The notes beneath the pieces are model-generated. The model was not told the DNA's origin. It made no database searches and worked only from the letters and a program-made list of their open reading frames with translations. A stretch of DNA of 27,927 nucleotides from Firmicutes bacterium UBA2598 (lineage in GTDB: Bacteria; Bacillota; PH28-bin88): contig DDKM01000090.1 in NCBI GenBank assembly GCA_002339345.1, positions 1 through 27,927 of the forward strand, written 5' to 3'. Position 1 is the first letter of the stretch. Each line of letters opens with the position of its first letter. The position numbers and the translations under genes were made by a program. Positions 7,643 through 15,291 of the stretch are shown here, piece by piece.

Positions 7643-9086
7643 CAATAACACCTCCATCCCCATGCCACCCCGTTGGCGCAACCCTTTTCCACTGGACCAG
7701 GCGCACCAGTGCCTGTGGGCCGCCCAGCACATGGCTGGCACAACTTAAACAGGGATCAAAGGCCCGCAAGGCCCCTTCCACCCCGGCCGCCAGACCGGCT
7801 TCCCCGCCGCCCCTGGCCAGCGCCTCCCTGGCCGCTATAGTCATTACCCTGCCGATGGCCGCTTGGTTAACGGCGGTAGGGGTGATGATCCTGGCATCGG
7901 TCACCAGCCCGTGGTCATCGGTCTGGTAGCGGTGGAACAGCAGCCCTCTGGGGGCCTCCACCACCCCCAACCCGCTGCCCCGCCGGTCAGTGGGTAGCTG
8001 GGGATAGGGGGGCAAGGCCGTCTGCCGGTAGTAATGGGCCAATTCCAGCGCCCGCTCGGCGGCATAAAGGGCTTCCACCAGCCGGGCCCAGTGTTTCACC
8101 AGGGGAATCCCACCGAGGGGTCGGGATGAACCCAATTCACCCATCATCAAGGTGTACGCTTCCCCGGCCAGGGGAGTAGGAAAGCCCCGGTTGGCATGGA
8201 GCCTGGCCAGCGGCCCGACCTCCACGGTCAAGGGCTCTCCTCCCGGACCATTCAGGTAGAACACCTCGGCATAACTCCAAGCCTCCCGCCTCGCCGTCAA
8301 GCGCTCCGGGAAGCTCCCCTCGCCGAAACGATCCAGTTCCCGCCCCATGCTGTCCATTAACACCAGTTCCCCGCCGGTAAAGCTGGGAAACCCTTCTGCC
8401 TGCATGGCCAGGTAATAGGTATCCCGGGCCTCAAGCTCCCGGACTGTAATCCCTTTCATGCCCGCCACTACCCTTTCCTGAAACAGGTCCAGGGAAAAAC
8501 GGGCGAAACTGACCATGGATCTGGCCAGGGCTTCCGCCCGGTGCATCTCTTCCGGCCCATAGGCCCGGGCCACCCCGCCGGGCAGCGCCAGGTCGGCATG
8601 GATTCCTTTCCCGCCCAGCAGGGCCAGCAGTTGGCCGGCGTGGGCCCGGCTGTTAAGGATGTACCGGGCCAGGTCAGGGCCCAATTCTTGCAAAATCCCG
8701 ATGAAGTTGCGTTCGGCTGGCGGCCGGTTATGGCCCAACAGATCCGGGAGGGCCATGGCGTAAAAGTGGGTAAGATGGCTCTGAACCATTTGGCCACAAA
8801 GGGCTAGCTCCCTGATTTGCTGGGCAGCCGGGGAAGGTTCCACCTCCCACAGATCATCCAGCGCCTTGGCTGCCGCCACATGGTGGGCTGCGGGACACAT
8901 ACCGCAGATTCGCGAGGTGAGGCGGGGCATCTCCTCCACCGGCCTGCCCACACAAATGTGCTCAAACCCCCGCAGCTCCGCCACCGCCAGGCGGGCTCCC
9001 GCCACCTGCCCGGCTGCATCCAGGAACACTTCGGCCACCCCGTGCCCCTCAATCCTTGTCACCGGGTTTAACACCACCCGCGGCAA
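7608..9086 (-). CDS. mvhA: [NiFe] hydrogenase large subunit, group 3-like (MvhA/VhuA family)
   Basis: This is the catalytic subunit of a cytoplasmic [NiFe] hydrogenase of the kind that feeds heterodisulfide reductase complexes. The 492 residues include RIEGHGVAEV, the L1 motif RICGMCPAAHH (C61, C64) and the L2 motif DPCLSCASH (C446, C449), so the metal site is intact. The tail after H452 is 40 residues, longer than the 15 of the other large subunit. Its last codons overlap the next gene. The start is uncertain: a TTG at 9086 has the full GGAGGTGAT ribosome site, while an in-frame GTG at 9104 overlaps the upstream stop as GTGA but lacks a clear site. I prefer TTG. No Tat partner: the adjacent small subunit is cytoplasmic. 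Confidence 0.94.
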   Translation of the reverse strand: MPRVVLNPVTRIEGHGVAEVFLDAAGQVAGARLAVAELRGFEHICVGRPVEEMPRLTSRICGMCPAAHHVAAAKALDDLWEVEPSPAAQQIRELALCGQMVQSHLTHFYAMALPDLLGHNRPPAERNFIGILQELGPDLARYILNSRAHAGQLLALLGGKGIHADLALPGGVARAYGPEEMHRAEALARSMVSFARFSLDLFQERVVAGMKGITVRELEARDTYYLAMQAEGFPSFTGGELVLMDSMGRELDRFGEGSFPERLTARREAWSYAEVFYLNGPGGEPLTVEVGPLARLHANRGFPTPLAGEAYTLMMGELGSSRPLGGIPLVKHWARLVEALYAAERALELAHYYRQTALPPYPQLPTDRRGSGLGVVEAPRGLLFHRYQTDDHGLVTDARIITPTAVNQAAIGRVMTIAAREALARGGGEAGLAAGVEGALRAFDPCLSCASHVLGGPQALVRLVQWKRVAPTGWHGDGGVIDDQHKGPGTRG

Positions 9087-9100
9087 ACCATCACCTCCCC

Positions 9101-10006
9101 TCACCTGGGCTTTGCTGCCGGCAAGACCAGGGAAGCGGCCAGGGTGTAGCGGTACAGGGTGCCGGCCAGGTCAACCGCCCTATGACCTTCACCCTCCTCC
9201 CCGCCATCCGGTTCCAAAACTGCCGCCAACCCGGACAAAAGCCGCGCCCCGTGGTCACCCACCCCCGGGACAGGCCCGTAACAGCCCCGGCAGGGTACCC
9301 CCGCTCCGGGACACCGGGCGCCGCAGCCCCCCCTGGTCGCCGGGCCGCTACACACCAGCCCCTGGTCCAGAAAGCATTTTCCTGTGGCCACCGCCACCTC
9401 GGGAAAACGGCGCCATTTGGTGAGCCCCCCTTCCCTCCGCCGCTGGCAATCTGCGCATACTACGGCTGTTTCCCCCGCAGATGGTTGGTCTGTCAGCCCC
9501 AGCACCCTTTCCCCAGTTGGTGGCTGGTCTGCCAGTTCCAGCATGGCCAACACCTGCCTGGTAAGTTGACCCGGTACCGGCGGGCAGCCTGGCACCTCCC
9601 CATCCACCGGCACCACCTGTGCTACGGGCAGCACCCGGGGCAGCAGGGCGGGTAGGGGTTCTGCCGCCAGCGGTCCGTTGAAACCGGGAGGAAGATCCAC
9701 CAGGGCGGGCACCCCTCCCCAGAGGGCACAGGATCCTACCGCCAACAAGCGGCGGCCTTTGCGCCGGCATAGTTCTACCACCTTCAGGTCCTGGTCTGTC
9801 CGGAGGCCCCCACAGACCACCGCTACTGCCAGGGAACCATCGGGAAGTTCTGCCAAGTCTGCCAGCCGGTCGTTTACCAGCAGGGGCCAGAACACTACCC
9901 GGGCCACTGCTGTAATATCCAGGAAACCAAGCGGGTCTTCCAAAAGGGTTAGCTCACACCCGCTGCAGCCCCCTGCCCCGTAAACCGCCAGTTTTACCTC
10001 AGCCAT
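9101..10006 (-). CDS. mvhG: F420-non-reducing-type hydrogenase small subunit (MvhG/VhuG family)
   Basis: This iron-sulfur subunit pairs with the group 3-like large subunit. The 301-residue product begins MAEVKLAVYGAGGCSGCELT, with the proximal-cluster cysteines C14 and C17 and no signal peptide, so it is cytoplasmic. The C-terminal half has many cysteines in the order expected for three clusters: CADCQ, GKCFLDQGLVCSGPATRGGCGARCPG and PCRGCYGP. The frame is open another 110 codons upstream, but that sequence is a shadow of mvhD; the ATG at 10006 is preceded by GGGGGAGGTG and matches the family N-terminus. It follows mvhD by about 25 bp and abuts mvhA. Confidence 0.92.
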   Translation of the reverse strand: MAEVKLAVYGAGGCSGCELTLLEDPLGFLDITAVARVVFWPLLVNDRLADLAELPDGSLAVAVVCGGLRTDQDLKVVELCRRKGRRLLAVGSCALWGGVPALVDLPPGFNGPLAAEPLPALLPRVLPVAQVVPVDGEVPGCPPVPGQLTRQVLAMLELADQPPTGERVLGLTDQPSAGETAVVCADCQRRREGGLTKWRRFPEVAVATGKCFLDQGLVCSGPATRGGCGARCPGAGVPCRGCYGPVPGVGDHGARLLSGLAAVLEPDGGEEGEGHRAVDLAGTLYRYTLAASLVLPAAKPR

Positions 10007-10031
10007 GCCAGCCGGCACCTCCCCCGCCATC

Positions 10032-10421
10032 TTACCCACGGCCGGGCATCCCCTGCCGCAACTGGAAAACCATCTGCCATGCCGCCTCCACCAGGCGTTC
10101 CACCTCACTGGGGCTGATGAGCTGCAGCTGGAAACGCCCTTCCATACCCAGTTGGCACAGCAGCAGCCGCAGCAATTTGAACCGTTTTTCCGCCTCCAGA
10201 TTCCCGCTGACGTAATGGCAGTCTCCCCGCCGACAGCCAACCACAAGGACCCCTGCAGCCCCCTGTTGTAGAGCTTCCAGCACCAGCTCCGGATCAACCC
10301 GGCCAGTGCATGGCACCCTGACCACCACCAGTTCAACAGGTAAAGGTCTGCGGGCCACCCCCGCCAAATCGGCAGCAGTGTAACCGCACCAGCGGCAGAA
10401 AAACCCCACTATCCGTCCCAA
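10032..10421 (-). CDS. mvhD: Hydrogenase iron-sulfur subunit MvhD family
   Basis: MvhD-type proteins carry a [2Fe-2S] cluster and pass electrons between the [NiFe] hydrogenase and HdrA. The 129 residues show the family pattern: IVGFFCRWCGYTAADLAG (C9, C12), VPCTGRVDP (C38) and VVGCRRGDCHY (C63, C68). The start is a TTG at 10421 overlapping the end of hdrA by 13 bp; a GTG four codons downstream is an alternative. The gene order hdrA-mvhD-mvhG-mvhA matches the electron path known from methanogenic Mvh-Hdr complexes. Confidence 0.94.
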   Translation of the reverse strand: MGRIVGFFCRWCGYTAADLAGVARRPLPVELVVVRVPCTGRVDPELVLEALQQGAAGVLVVGCRRGDCHYVSGNLEAEKRFKLLRLLLCQLGMEGRFQLQLISPSEVERLVEAAWQMVFQLRQGMPGRG

Positions 10422-13400
10422 ACTGCTTCCGCCCCCTTAAGCAAACCAGCTATTTGGGCTGCCAACTGCCGGTCCTCCCACCCGTAAAGTCCCAACGCCC
10501 CTACCGGGCAGGCAGGGAGGCAGGCGCCGCAACCCCGGCAGGCAGCCTCCCGCACTTGCGCCTTCCCGCCAACCAGGGACAGGGCCTCGTAAGGACAAAT
10601 CCCCAGGCAGAAACCGCAGCCGGAACAGCGGCCAGGGTCAATATGGGCGATTTCCGGGGAAACCTGCAGCTCCCCCCGGGCGAGGAGGGCCAGGGCTTCG
10701 GCCGCAGCCCCGGCGGCATGGGCCAGGCTTTCGGTAATGTCCTTGGGGCCCTGGCAAGCTCCCGCCAATAGGACGCCTTCATGGGCTGACGCCATGGGTG
10801 CCATTTTGGGATGGGCCTCCAGGAAAAAACCGTCGGGATCCCGCTGCACCCCAAAGATCCGGGCCACTTTTTCGGCATCCGCCCTGGGTTCAAGGGCAGT
10901 ACAGAGAATGACCATATCCACCGCCAGTTCCCGCACCGCACCCAGAAGGGTGTCCTCCACCCGCACCGTCAACTTGTCGCCGGTGGTCTCCACCTGGGCC
11001 GCCCGGCCCCTGACGAAGATGACCCCCTCCTCCTGAACCCGGCGCAGGAAGCTCTCGTGACCCTTCCCGGTGGTCCGCAGGTCAACGTACAGTTCAAATA
11101 CCCTGGCCCTGGTCTGTTCCCGCACCACCTGGGCAAACTTTAGGGCGGCCATACAGCACACCCGCGAGCAGTAGGGGCGGTAGCGCCGGTCACGGCTGCC
11201 TACACAGTGCAGAATAGCCACCGCCTCTGGTTCCCGGCCAGAAGATGTGACAATCCTACCCCCAGTCGGGCCGAGGGGGCTGCAAATGCGCTCAAACTCA
11301 AAGCCGGTTAATACATCGGGATGGCTCCCATAGCCCCAGGCTGGATTTACTGCCGGATCAAAGGTCTGGTAACCGGTGGCCAGGATGATGGCGCCCGCCT
11401 CCAGGGTAAACTCATGGGGTACCTCGGCCAGGTTCACCGCCCCAGCTTGGCATACCCTGGCACAGGTACCGCAGCCGCTACAACCACCGCAAAACCGGCA
11501 GCGCTCCGCTTCCCGACGGAGGGACTCCACCGGTTCTGGAAGCGGTATTTCTGGTCGGCCCGCTGCCCCTGGCTGAGCCACTGACCATTGTTTGGCTCCC
11601 CTTCGGCCCCAGGAAGGACCGGCCGCCGGCTGTACTCCCCGGCCCAGCCGGTAGTCCATGGAGCGCCGGGCGGGGTGGCTGTCCGGCGGCAACTTGCCTG
11701 GTACATCCCTCGAGGGCTCACCGCCATAGGGCCAGAGCGCCCCCGGACCTGCTGCCAGAAATTCCCTGACCACCTCCGCCACCTGCCCCCCGGCCGCCAG
11801 GGCGGCAGGGACGCTGCCACCTCCCGCTGTCAAATCTCCTGCGGCAAAAACACCCCGCCGCGGGGTACGCCCCCGGTCATCGGTTACCAGGCGGCCCTCT
11901 GAATCAACGACCAGCCCCTCCTGTACCAGTTCCTCCGTTTCCGGCAGTTGGCCGGCGGCGATGATGACCAAGTCGGCTACAAGGGCTTCCACGCGTGGGA
12001 TGGTATGGGTCCTGTATCCCTCCACTACCAGCCCCGCTTCCCCGATGGCAAACCCTGTCACCCGGAATCCCCAGCAAAACTGGACGGGGACCTTAAGGGG
12101 GGCCAAATCTTGCCAGGCCCCGGACCTCTCCGGTCCCAGGTCCAGCACCCACACCGCAGCAGCCCCGTGGCGGGCCACCACAGCAGCCAGTTCCAATCCC
12201 GTATCCCCCGCCCCCACGATTACCACCCGCTTTCCTGCCACTTGCAGCCCGCCTGCCCGGAACTTATCCAGAAAGGACAAAGCATGGTACACCCCTGGAA
12301 GGTTCTCCCCCGGAACCTGGAGAAGTTTTGCCCTCCAGGCACCCAAGGCCAGTACCACAGCATCGAAATCCCTTGCCAGCCTGCTTAAGGGCAGGTCCCT
12401 GCCTACCGCCACACCTGTCACCACTTTCACCCCCAGGGCTGCCAGCCGGCGCATCTCCTCTGCCAGTACCACTTCGGCCTGAATTTCACCGGGCCTGGCC
12501 CACAACAACATACCGCCCGGCCGGACTTGTCGCTCAAAAATCACCACCCGGCAGCCCGATTCAGCTAGACGCCGGGCAACAGCCAAACCAGCCGGGCCTG
12601 CGCCTACCACAGCCACCCTGGGTGCCGGCGCCTGAGTAGACCGGCCGGTGCTGCCAAAGGCCTGAAAGTACAGCTCCCGTTCCATAAGCCCCACGTTTAT
12701 ACCCGTCACTCCCGTTCCGGCAGCACAAGCCTCCTGACAGTAGCCCCGGCAGTATATCCCGGCAAGGGCCGGAATGATCAAGGTCTCTTCCAGCATGGCC
12801 GCCGCCCTTTCCAATTGACCACTGCACAATAAGGCCAACACCCCCGGCACATTCACCCCGGCGGGGCAGGCGGTGCTGCAGGCCGCTTCCCCGTTCTTAT
12901 GGATGCGGTAGTGGGAAGGTACAGCAAAAGGGAACGGCCGGCCGATAGACCGGGTCTGTACCATACCCTCGTTATGGGTATCTGGCATGCCTACCGGGCA
13001 AACAGCGGTACAGTCACCACACCCTGTACAACGGCTGGTGACATAGCGGGGTCGTTTCACCACCTGCACCCGGAAGGCGCCCGTGTGTCCTTCTACTCGC
13101 TGTACTTCACTTAGTGTCAACACCTGGATTTGGGGGTGTTCGGCAACTTTTACCATTAAAGCGCTGATGGTACAAGCAGCACAGTCCAGGGTGGGAAAGG
13201 TCCGGTCAAACCGGCTCATATTTCCGCCCAGGCTGGCTTCCCGCTCCACCAGATAGACCGGATGTCCCGCCTCTGCCACCCTAATGGCGGCCTGCAAACC
13301 GGCGATACCGCCCCCAACAACCACCAATGCCCGGTTGGCAGGTACATACCGGTTTTCCAGAGGCTGGTGCCAGGTTACCCGGGCCACTGCACCTGCAATC

Positions 13401-13747
13401 AAACCCCGTGCCTTGGCCTGGGCCTCTTTTTGATCCCCCGTTACCCAAGCACAACCCTCCCGGATGTTGGCCATCTCCACCATGTACCCGTTCAGCCCTG
13501 CTTCTTCCACCACCCGGCGGAAAGTGGTTTCATGCATCCGGGGAGAGCAAGCAGCGACCACCACCCGCTTAAGATCCTGCTCCCGGATATCCCGCCGGAG
13601 AAGATCCTGGCCGGCCTCAGAACAGAGATGCTCAGCCTGACGCACCACGCCTGCGCCGGGCAGATGCCGGGCCCAGGCGACCAGTTCGGCAACCTTGATC
13701 TGCCCGGCAATGTTCCGGCCACAATGGCAAATATAGATCCCTAACAT
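10409..13747 (-). CDS. hdrA: Giant HdrA with an inserted GltD/NfnB-like NAD(P)H-flavin module
   Basis: HdrA is the flavin subunit that bifurcates electrons in heterodisulfide reductase complexes. At 1112 residues this one is far above the usual roughly 650. The order is: HdrA N-terminal domain (GIYICHCGRNI; AACSPRMHETTFR near 66-76), HdrA FAD domain (VVVGGGIAGLQAA near 142-154; LDCAACTISALM near 188-198), a ferredoxin motif CTGCGDCTAVCP (240-251), then an insert of about 285-675 like glutamate-synthase beta / NfnB subunits (CPAGVNVPG, VAVVGAGPAGLAVARRL at 378-394, VVIVGAGDTGLELA at 508-521, GVFAAGDLTAGGG at 632-644). A Cys cluster (750-766), the HdrA C-terminal half and two 4Fe-4S motifs (1041-1052, 1070-1081) follow. 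The ATG at 13747 overlaps the hdrB stop, with GGGGGTGA as ribosome site. Confidence 0.95.
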   Translation of the reverse strand: MLGIYICHCGRNIAGQIKVAELVAWARHLPGAGVVRQAEHLCSEAGQDLLRRDIREQDLKRVVVAACSPRMHETTFRRVVEEAGLNGYMVEMANIREGCAWVTGDQKEAQAKARGLIAGAVARVTWHQPLENRYVPANRALVVVGGGIAGLQAAIRVAEAGHPVYLVEREASLGGNMSRFDRTFPTLDCAACTISALMVKVAEHPQIQVLTLSEVQRVEGHTGAFRVQVVKRPRYVTSRCTGCGDCTAVCPVGMPDTHNEGMVQTRSIGRPFPFAVPSHYRIHKNGEAACSTACPAGVNVPGVLALLCSGQLERAAAMLEETLIIPALAGIYCRGYCQEACAAGTGVTGINVGLMERELYFQAFGSTGRSTQAPAPRVAVVGAGPAGLAVARRLAESGCRVVIFERQVRPGGMLLWARPGEIQAEVVLAEEMRRLAALGVKVVTGVAVGRDLPLSRLARDFDAVVLALGAWRAKLLQVPGENLPGVYHALSFLDKFRAGGLQVAGKRVVIVGAGDTGLELAAVVARHGAAAVWVLDLGPERSGAWQDLAPLKVPVQFCWGFRVTGFAIGEAGLVVEGYRTHTIPRVEALVADLVIIAAGQLPETEELVQEGLVVDSEGRLVTDDRGRTPRRGVFAAGDLTAGGGSVPAALAAGGQVAEVVREFLAAGPGALWPYGGEPSRDVPGKLPPDSHPARRSMDYRLGRGVQPAAGPSWGRRGAKQWSVAQPGAAGRPEIPLPEPVESLRREAERCRFCGGCSGCGTCARVCQAGAVNLAEVPHEFTLEAGAIILATGYQTFDPAVNPAWGYGSHPDVLTGFEFERICSPLGPTGGRIVTSSGREPEAVAILHCVGSRDRRYRPYCSRVCCMAALKFAQVVREQTRARVFELYVDLRTTGKGHESFLRRVQEEGVIFVRGRAAQVETTGDKLTVRVEDTLLGAVRELAVDMVILCTALEPRADAEKVARIFGVQRDPDGFFLEAHPKMAPMASAHEGVLLAGACQGPKDITESLAHAAGAAAEALALLARGELQVSPEIAHIDPGRCSGCGFCLGICPYEALSLVGGKAQVREAACRGCGACLPACPVGALGLYGWEDRQLAAQIAGLLKGAEAVWDG

Positions 13748-14541
13748 CAAGTCACCCCCAGAGCTTCGGCCAACAGCTCACTGAAATAGGCGATCCGCAG
13801 GGGAATAGGGGTGCAACCGGCAGTACATTTTTGCGCTGCCAGCAAGTTATGACGACACATTGGACAAGCTACGGCCAGGTATTGGGCTCCCTTGGTCATG
13901 GCTTCATTAAGGATCTCCTGCACTAGCGGCAAAGCCTCATCCGGGCGGGTGCTTACCAGGTTGTTACCACAGCAGCGGGCCTTCTGGCTGATGTTGACCA
14001 GTTCCGCCCCTGACCCTGTCATCAACTCTTCCAGGTAGGAAGAAGGGGTTAAGCCCTGCACACCCGGCCCAGATAACTGACAACCATAGTAAACGGCTAC
14101 CCGCAGCCCCTTCAGGGGGTGCCGAACTTGCCGCCGGAGCTTGGCCAGTGCCAGCGGCCCCGCCAGAACCTCCAGTGCGTGCCCAATCTCCACCTCGCCC
14201 CGGTATGTCCGGCCAGCCCTGTGCAGGGCTGCCTGCACCCTGGAACGCCATTCCGGCCGCTGGTTACAGGCATGGCGGCTGCGCCGTAGGGTATTAAGAC
14301 AGGTGCCACAGGCTACCACCAGGGGAAGTCCTATTTCCTCAACCAGTGCCAGGTTACGCGCAGGCAAGGCCAGGGAAAGAAGATAATTGGCGGTGGGGAG
14401 AGACATGGCGCCACAGCAATTCCACCCTTCCAGCACCACCAGTTCAAAGCCCAGTAGCCGGGATACGGCCCGCAAACTGGTATCATAATCCCGGGCCACC
14501 GTTTGCAGAGCACACCCAGGGTAGTAAGCATAGCGGATCAT
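13747..14541 (-). CDS. hdrB: Heterodisulfide reductase subunit B-like protein
   Basis: HdrB holds the non-cubane 4Fe-4S clusters that cleave disulfides in heterodisulfide reductase. The 264 residues keep two complete CCG-domain sets: C10, C42-C43, C78/C81 and C154, C190-C191, C226/C229, seen as GWNCCGAMS, ACGTC, ARCCGNNL and CPMCRHN. Full retention of ligands argues for a working disulfide-reducing site, although the natural substrate in a bacterium without coenzymes M and B is not known. The start ATG at 14541 overlaps the hdrC stop (ATGA), and the stop overlaps the hdrA start, so the three are probably made in fixed ratio. The protein is slightly shorter than most archaeal HdrB. Confidence 0.95.
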   Translation of the reverse strand: MIRYAYYPGCALQTVARDYDTSLRAVSRLLGFELVVLEGWNCCGAMSLPTANYLLSLALPARNLALVEEIGLPLVVACGTCLNTLRRSRHACNQRPEWRSRVQAALHRAGRTYRGEVEIGHALEVLAGPLALAKLRRQVRHPLKGLRVAVYYGCQLSGPGVQGLTPSSYLEELMTGSGAELVNISQKARCCGNNLVSTRPDEALPLVQEILNEAMTKGAQYLAVACPMCRHNLLAAQKCTAGCTPIPLRIAYFSELLAEALGVT

Positions 14542-15110
14542 GGCGCTTCCATCTCCATGGCCGCCTGGTACAGGCGCTGAACTTCCACCAGCGCCTTTCT
14601 GTTCTCCCCGGGCAATTCTGTCCTTCCATCTCCCAGCATGGCCAGCGCCATGGGGCCAAAGGCCAGGAGCGCCAGCGGTTCCCTATCCAGGACCATCGCC
14701 AGGCCCTGTTCCTGAATAGCTTCCGGGAGCAGGGCTGCCGCCAGGTGGGTGAAGCAATCTCGAAACAGGGAGGTACCGGCGGGACGGGAGGACAGTACTA
14801 CCCTTTTCAGAGCATATATAACCTCACTGACCTCGATGCCCTGGGGGCAAACGGTAGTGCAATACCCGCAAACGGTGCATACTCGTGGCAGCTCACTTTT
14901 TAACACCCAGGAACGGAGTCCGCTCCGGACTCCCTGGATTACCTGGCGCACTGTGTCCCGAGGCCCTGCCACCGGACAAACCGCAGAACACGCCCCACAC
15001 TGGCAGCAGGCGGCCAGGGATGCGCCTCCCGCCAGGGAAGCCACCAGTTTTGGGAAGTCATGTTCGGCCATTGCCATTCCTGTTTTCGGGAAATAATGCG
15101 CTGTTGCCAT
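14538..15110 (-). CDS. hdrC: Heterodisulfide reductase subunit C-like protein
   Basis: HdrC is the ferredoxin-like subunit that relays electrons from HdrA to HdrB. The 190 residues include two 4Fe-4S motifs, CCQCGACSAVCP (C35/C36, C38, C41, C45) and CTVCGYCTTVCP (C78, C81, C84, C88), followed by an all-helical C-terminal region. I chose the ATG at 15110 because GGAGG lies 7 bases upstream; the frame is open 24 codons further, but those codons run through the predicted sigma-54 promoter. There are no membrane helices, as in soluble HdrABC. This is the first gene of the eleven-gene operon. Confidence 0.94.
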   Translation of the reverse strand: MATAHYFPKTGMAMAEHDFPKLVASLAGGASLAACCQCGACSAVCPVAGPRDTVRQVIQGVRSGLRSWVLKSELPRVCTVCGYCTTVCPQGIEVSEVIYALKRVVLSSRPAGTSLFRDCFTHLAAALLPEAIQEQGLAMVLDREPLALLAFGPMALAMLGDGRTELPGENRKALVEVQRLYQAAMEMEAP

Positions 15111-15146
15111 TACTGTCCCTCCACCCCATTGTTGTTTTTTTAATAT

Positions 15147-15162
15147 TGCAAATATTGTGCCT
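15147..15162 (-). promoter_or_regulatory. Sigma-54 (-24/-12) promoter of the hdr-hydrogenase operon
   Basis: The minus strand reads AGGCACAATATTTGCA, i.e. GG-N10-GC, matching the consensus TGGCAC-N5-TTGCW at nearly every position. GG is at 15160-15161 and GC at 15148-15149. The expected transcription start is near 15136, leaving a leader of about 26 nt to the hdrC ATG at 15110. A sigma-54 activator and rpoN itself are encoded immediately upstream, which strongly supports the call. Confidence 0.8.
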
Positions 15163-15238
15163 ATAATGCCAGTCCACCCCAAACCAACTAAAAGCCCGCC
15201 AAATACAGCGGTTTTTACGGTTCAACTTCCCCAAAGCT

Positions 15239-15277
15239 ATGACACCCGTTGTCCAGGTTCTGGACAACGGGTGTCAT
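15239..15277. promoter_or_regulatory. Perfect 17-bp inverted repeat, likely activator (UAS) site
   Basis: Arms at 15239-15255 and 15261-15277 are perfect inverted repeats around the 5-nt spacer ggttc; the core half-site is ACCCGTTGTCCA. Its centre lies about 120 bp upstream of the predicted sigma-54 start site, a usual distance for an enhancer bound by a Fis-type activator. It also follows the activator gene's stop by about 15 bp, so it could form an RNA hairpin, but there is no U tract on either side. I judge a DNA-binding site more likely than a terminator. Confidence 0.65.
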
Positions 15278-15291
15278 GCTATGTACAGTAC

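Noticed and set aside
10007..10336. N-terminal extension of the MvhG-like small subunit
   Set aside because: The extra 110 residues are Trp/Cys-rich nonsense read in another frame of mvhD; the family N-terminus begins at the ATG at 10006.
15239..15277. Reading the large palindrome as an intrinsic terminator of the activator gene
   Set aside because: No run of T follows on the minus strand (AGCTTTGG) and none on the plus strand; position and symmetry fit an activator-binding site better.
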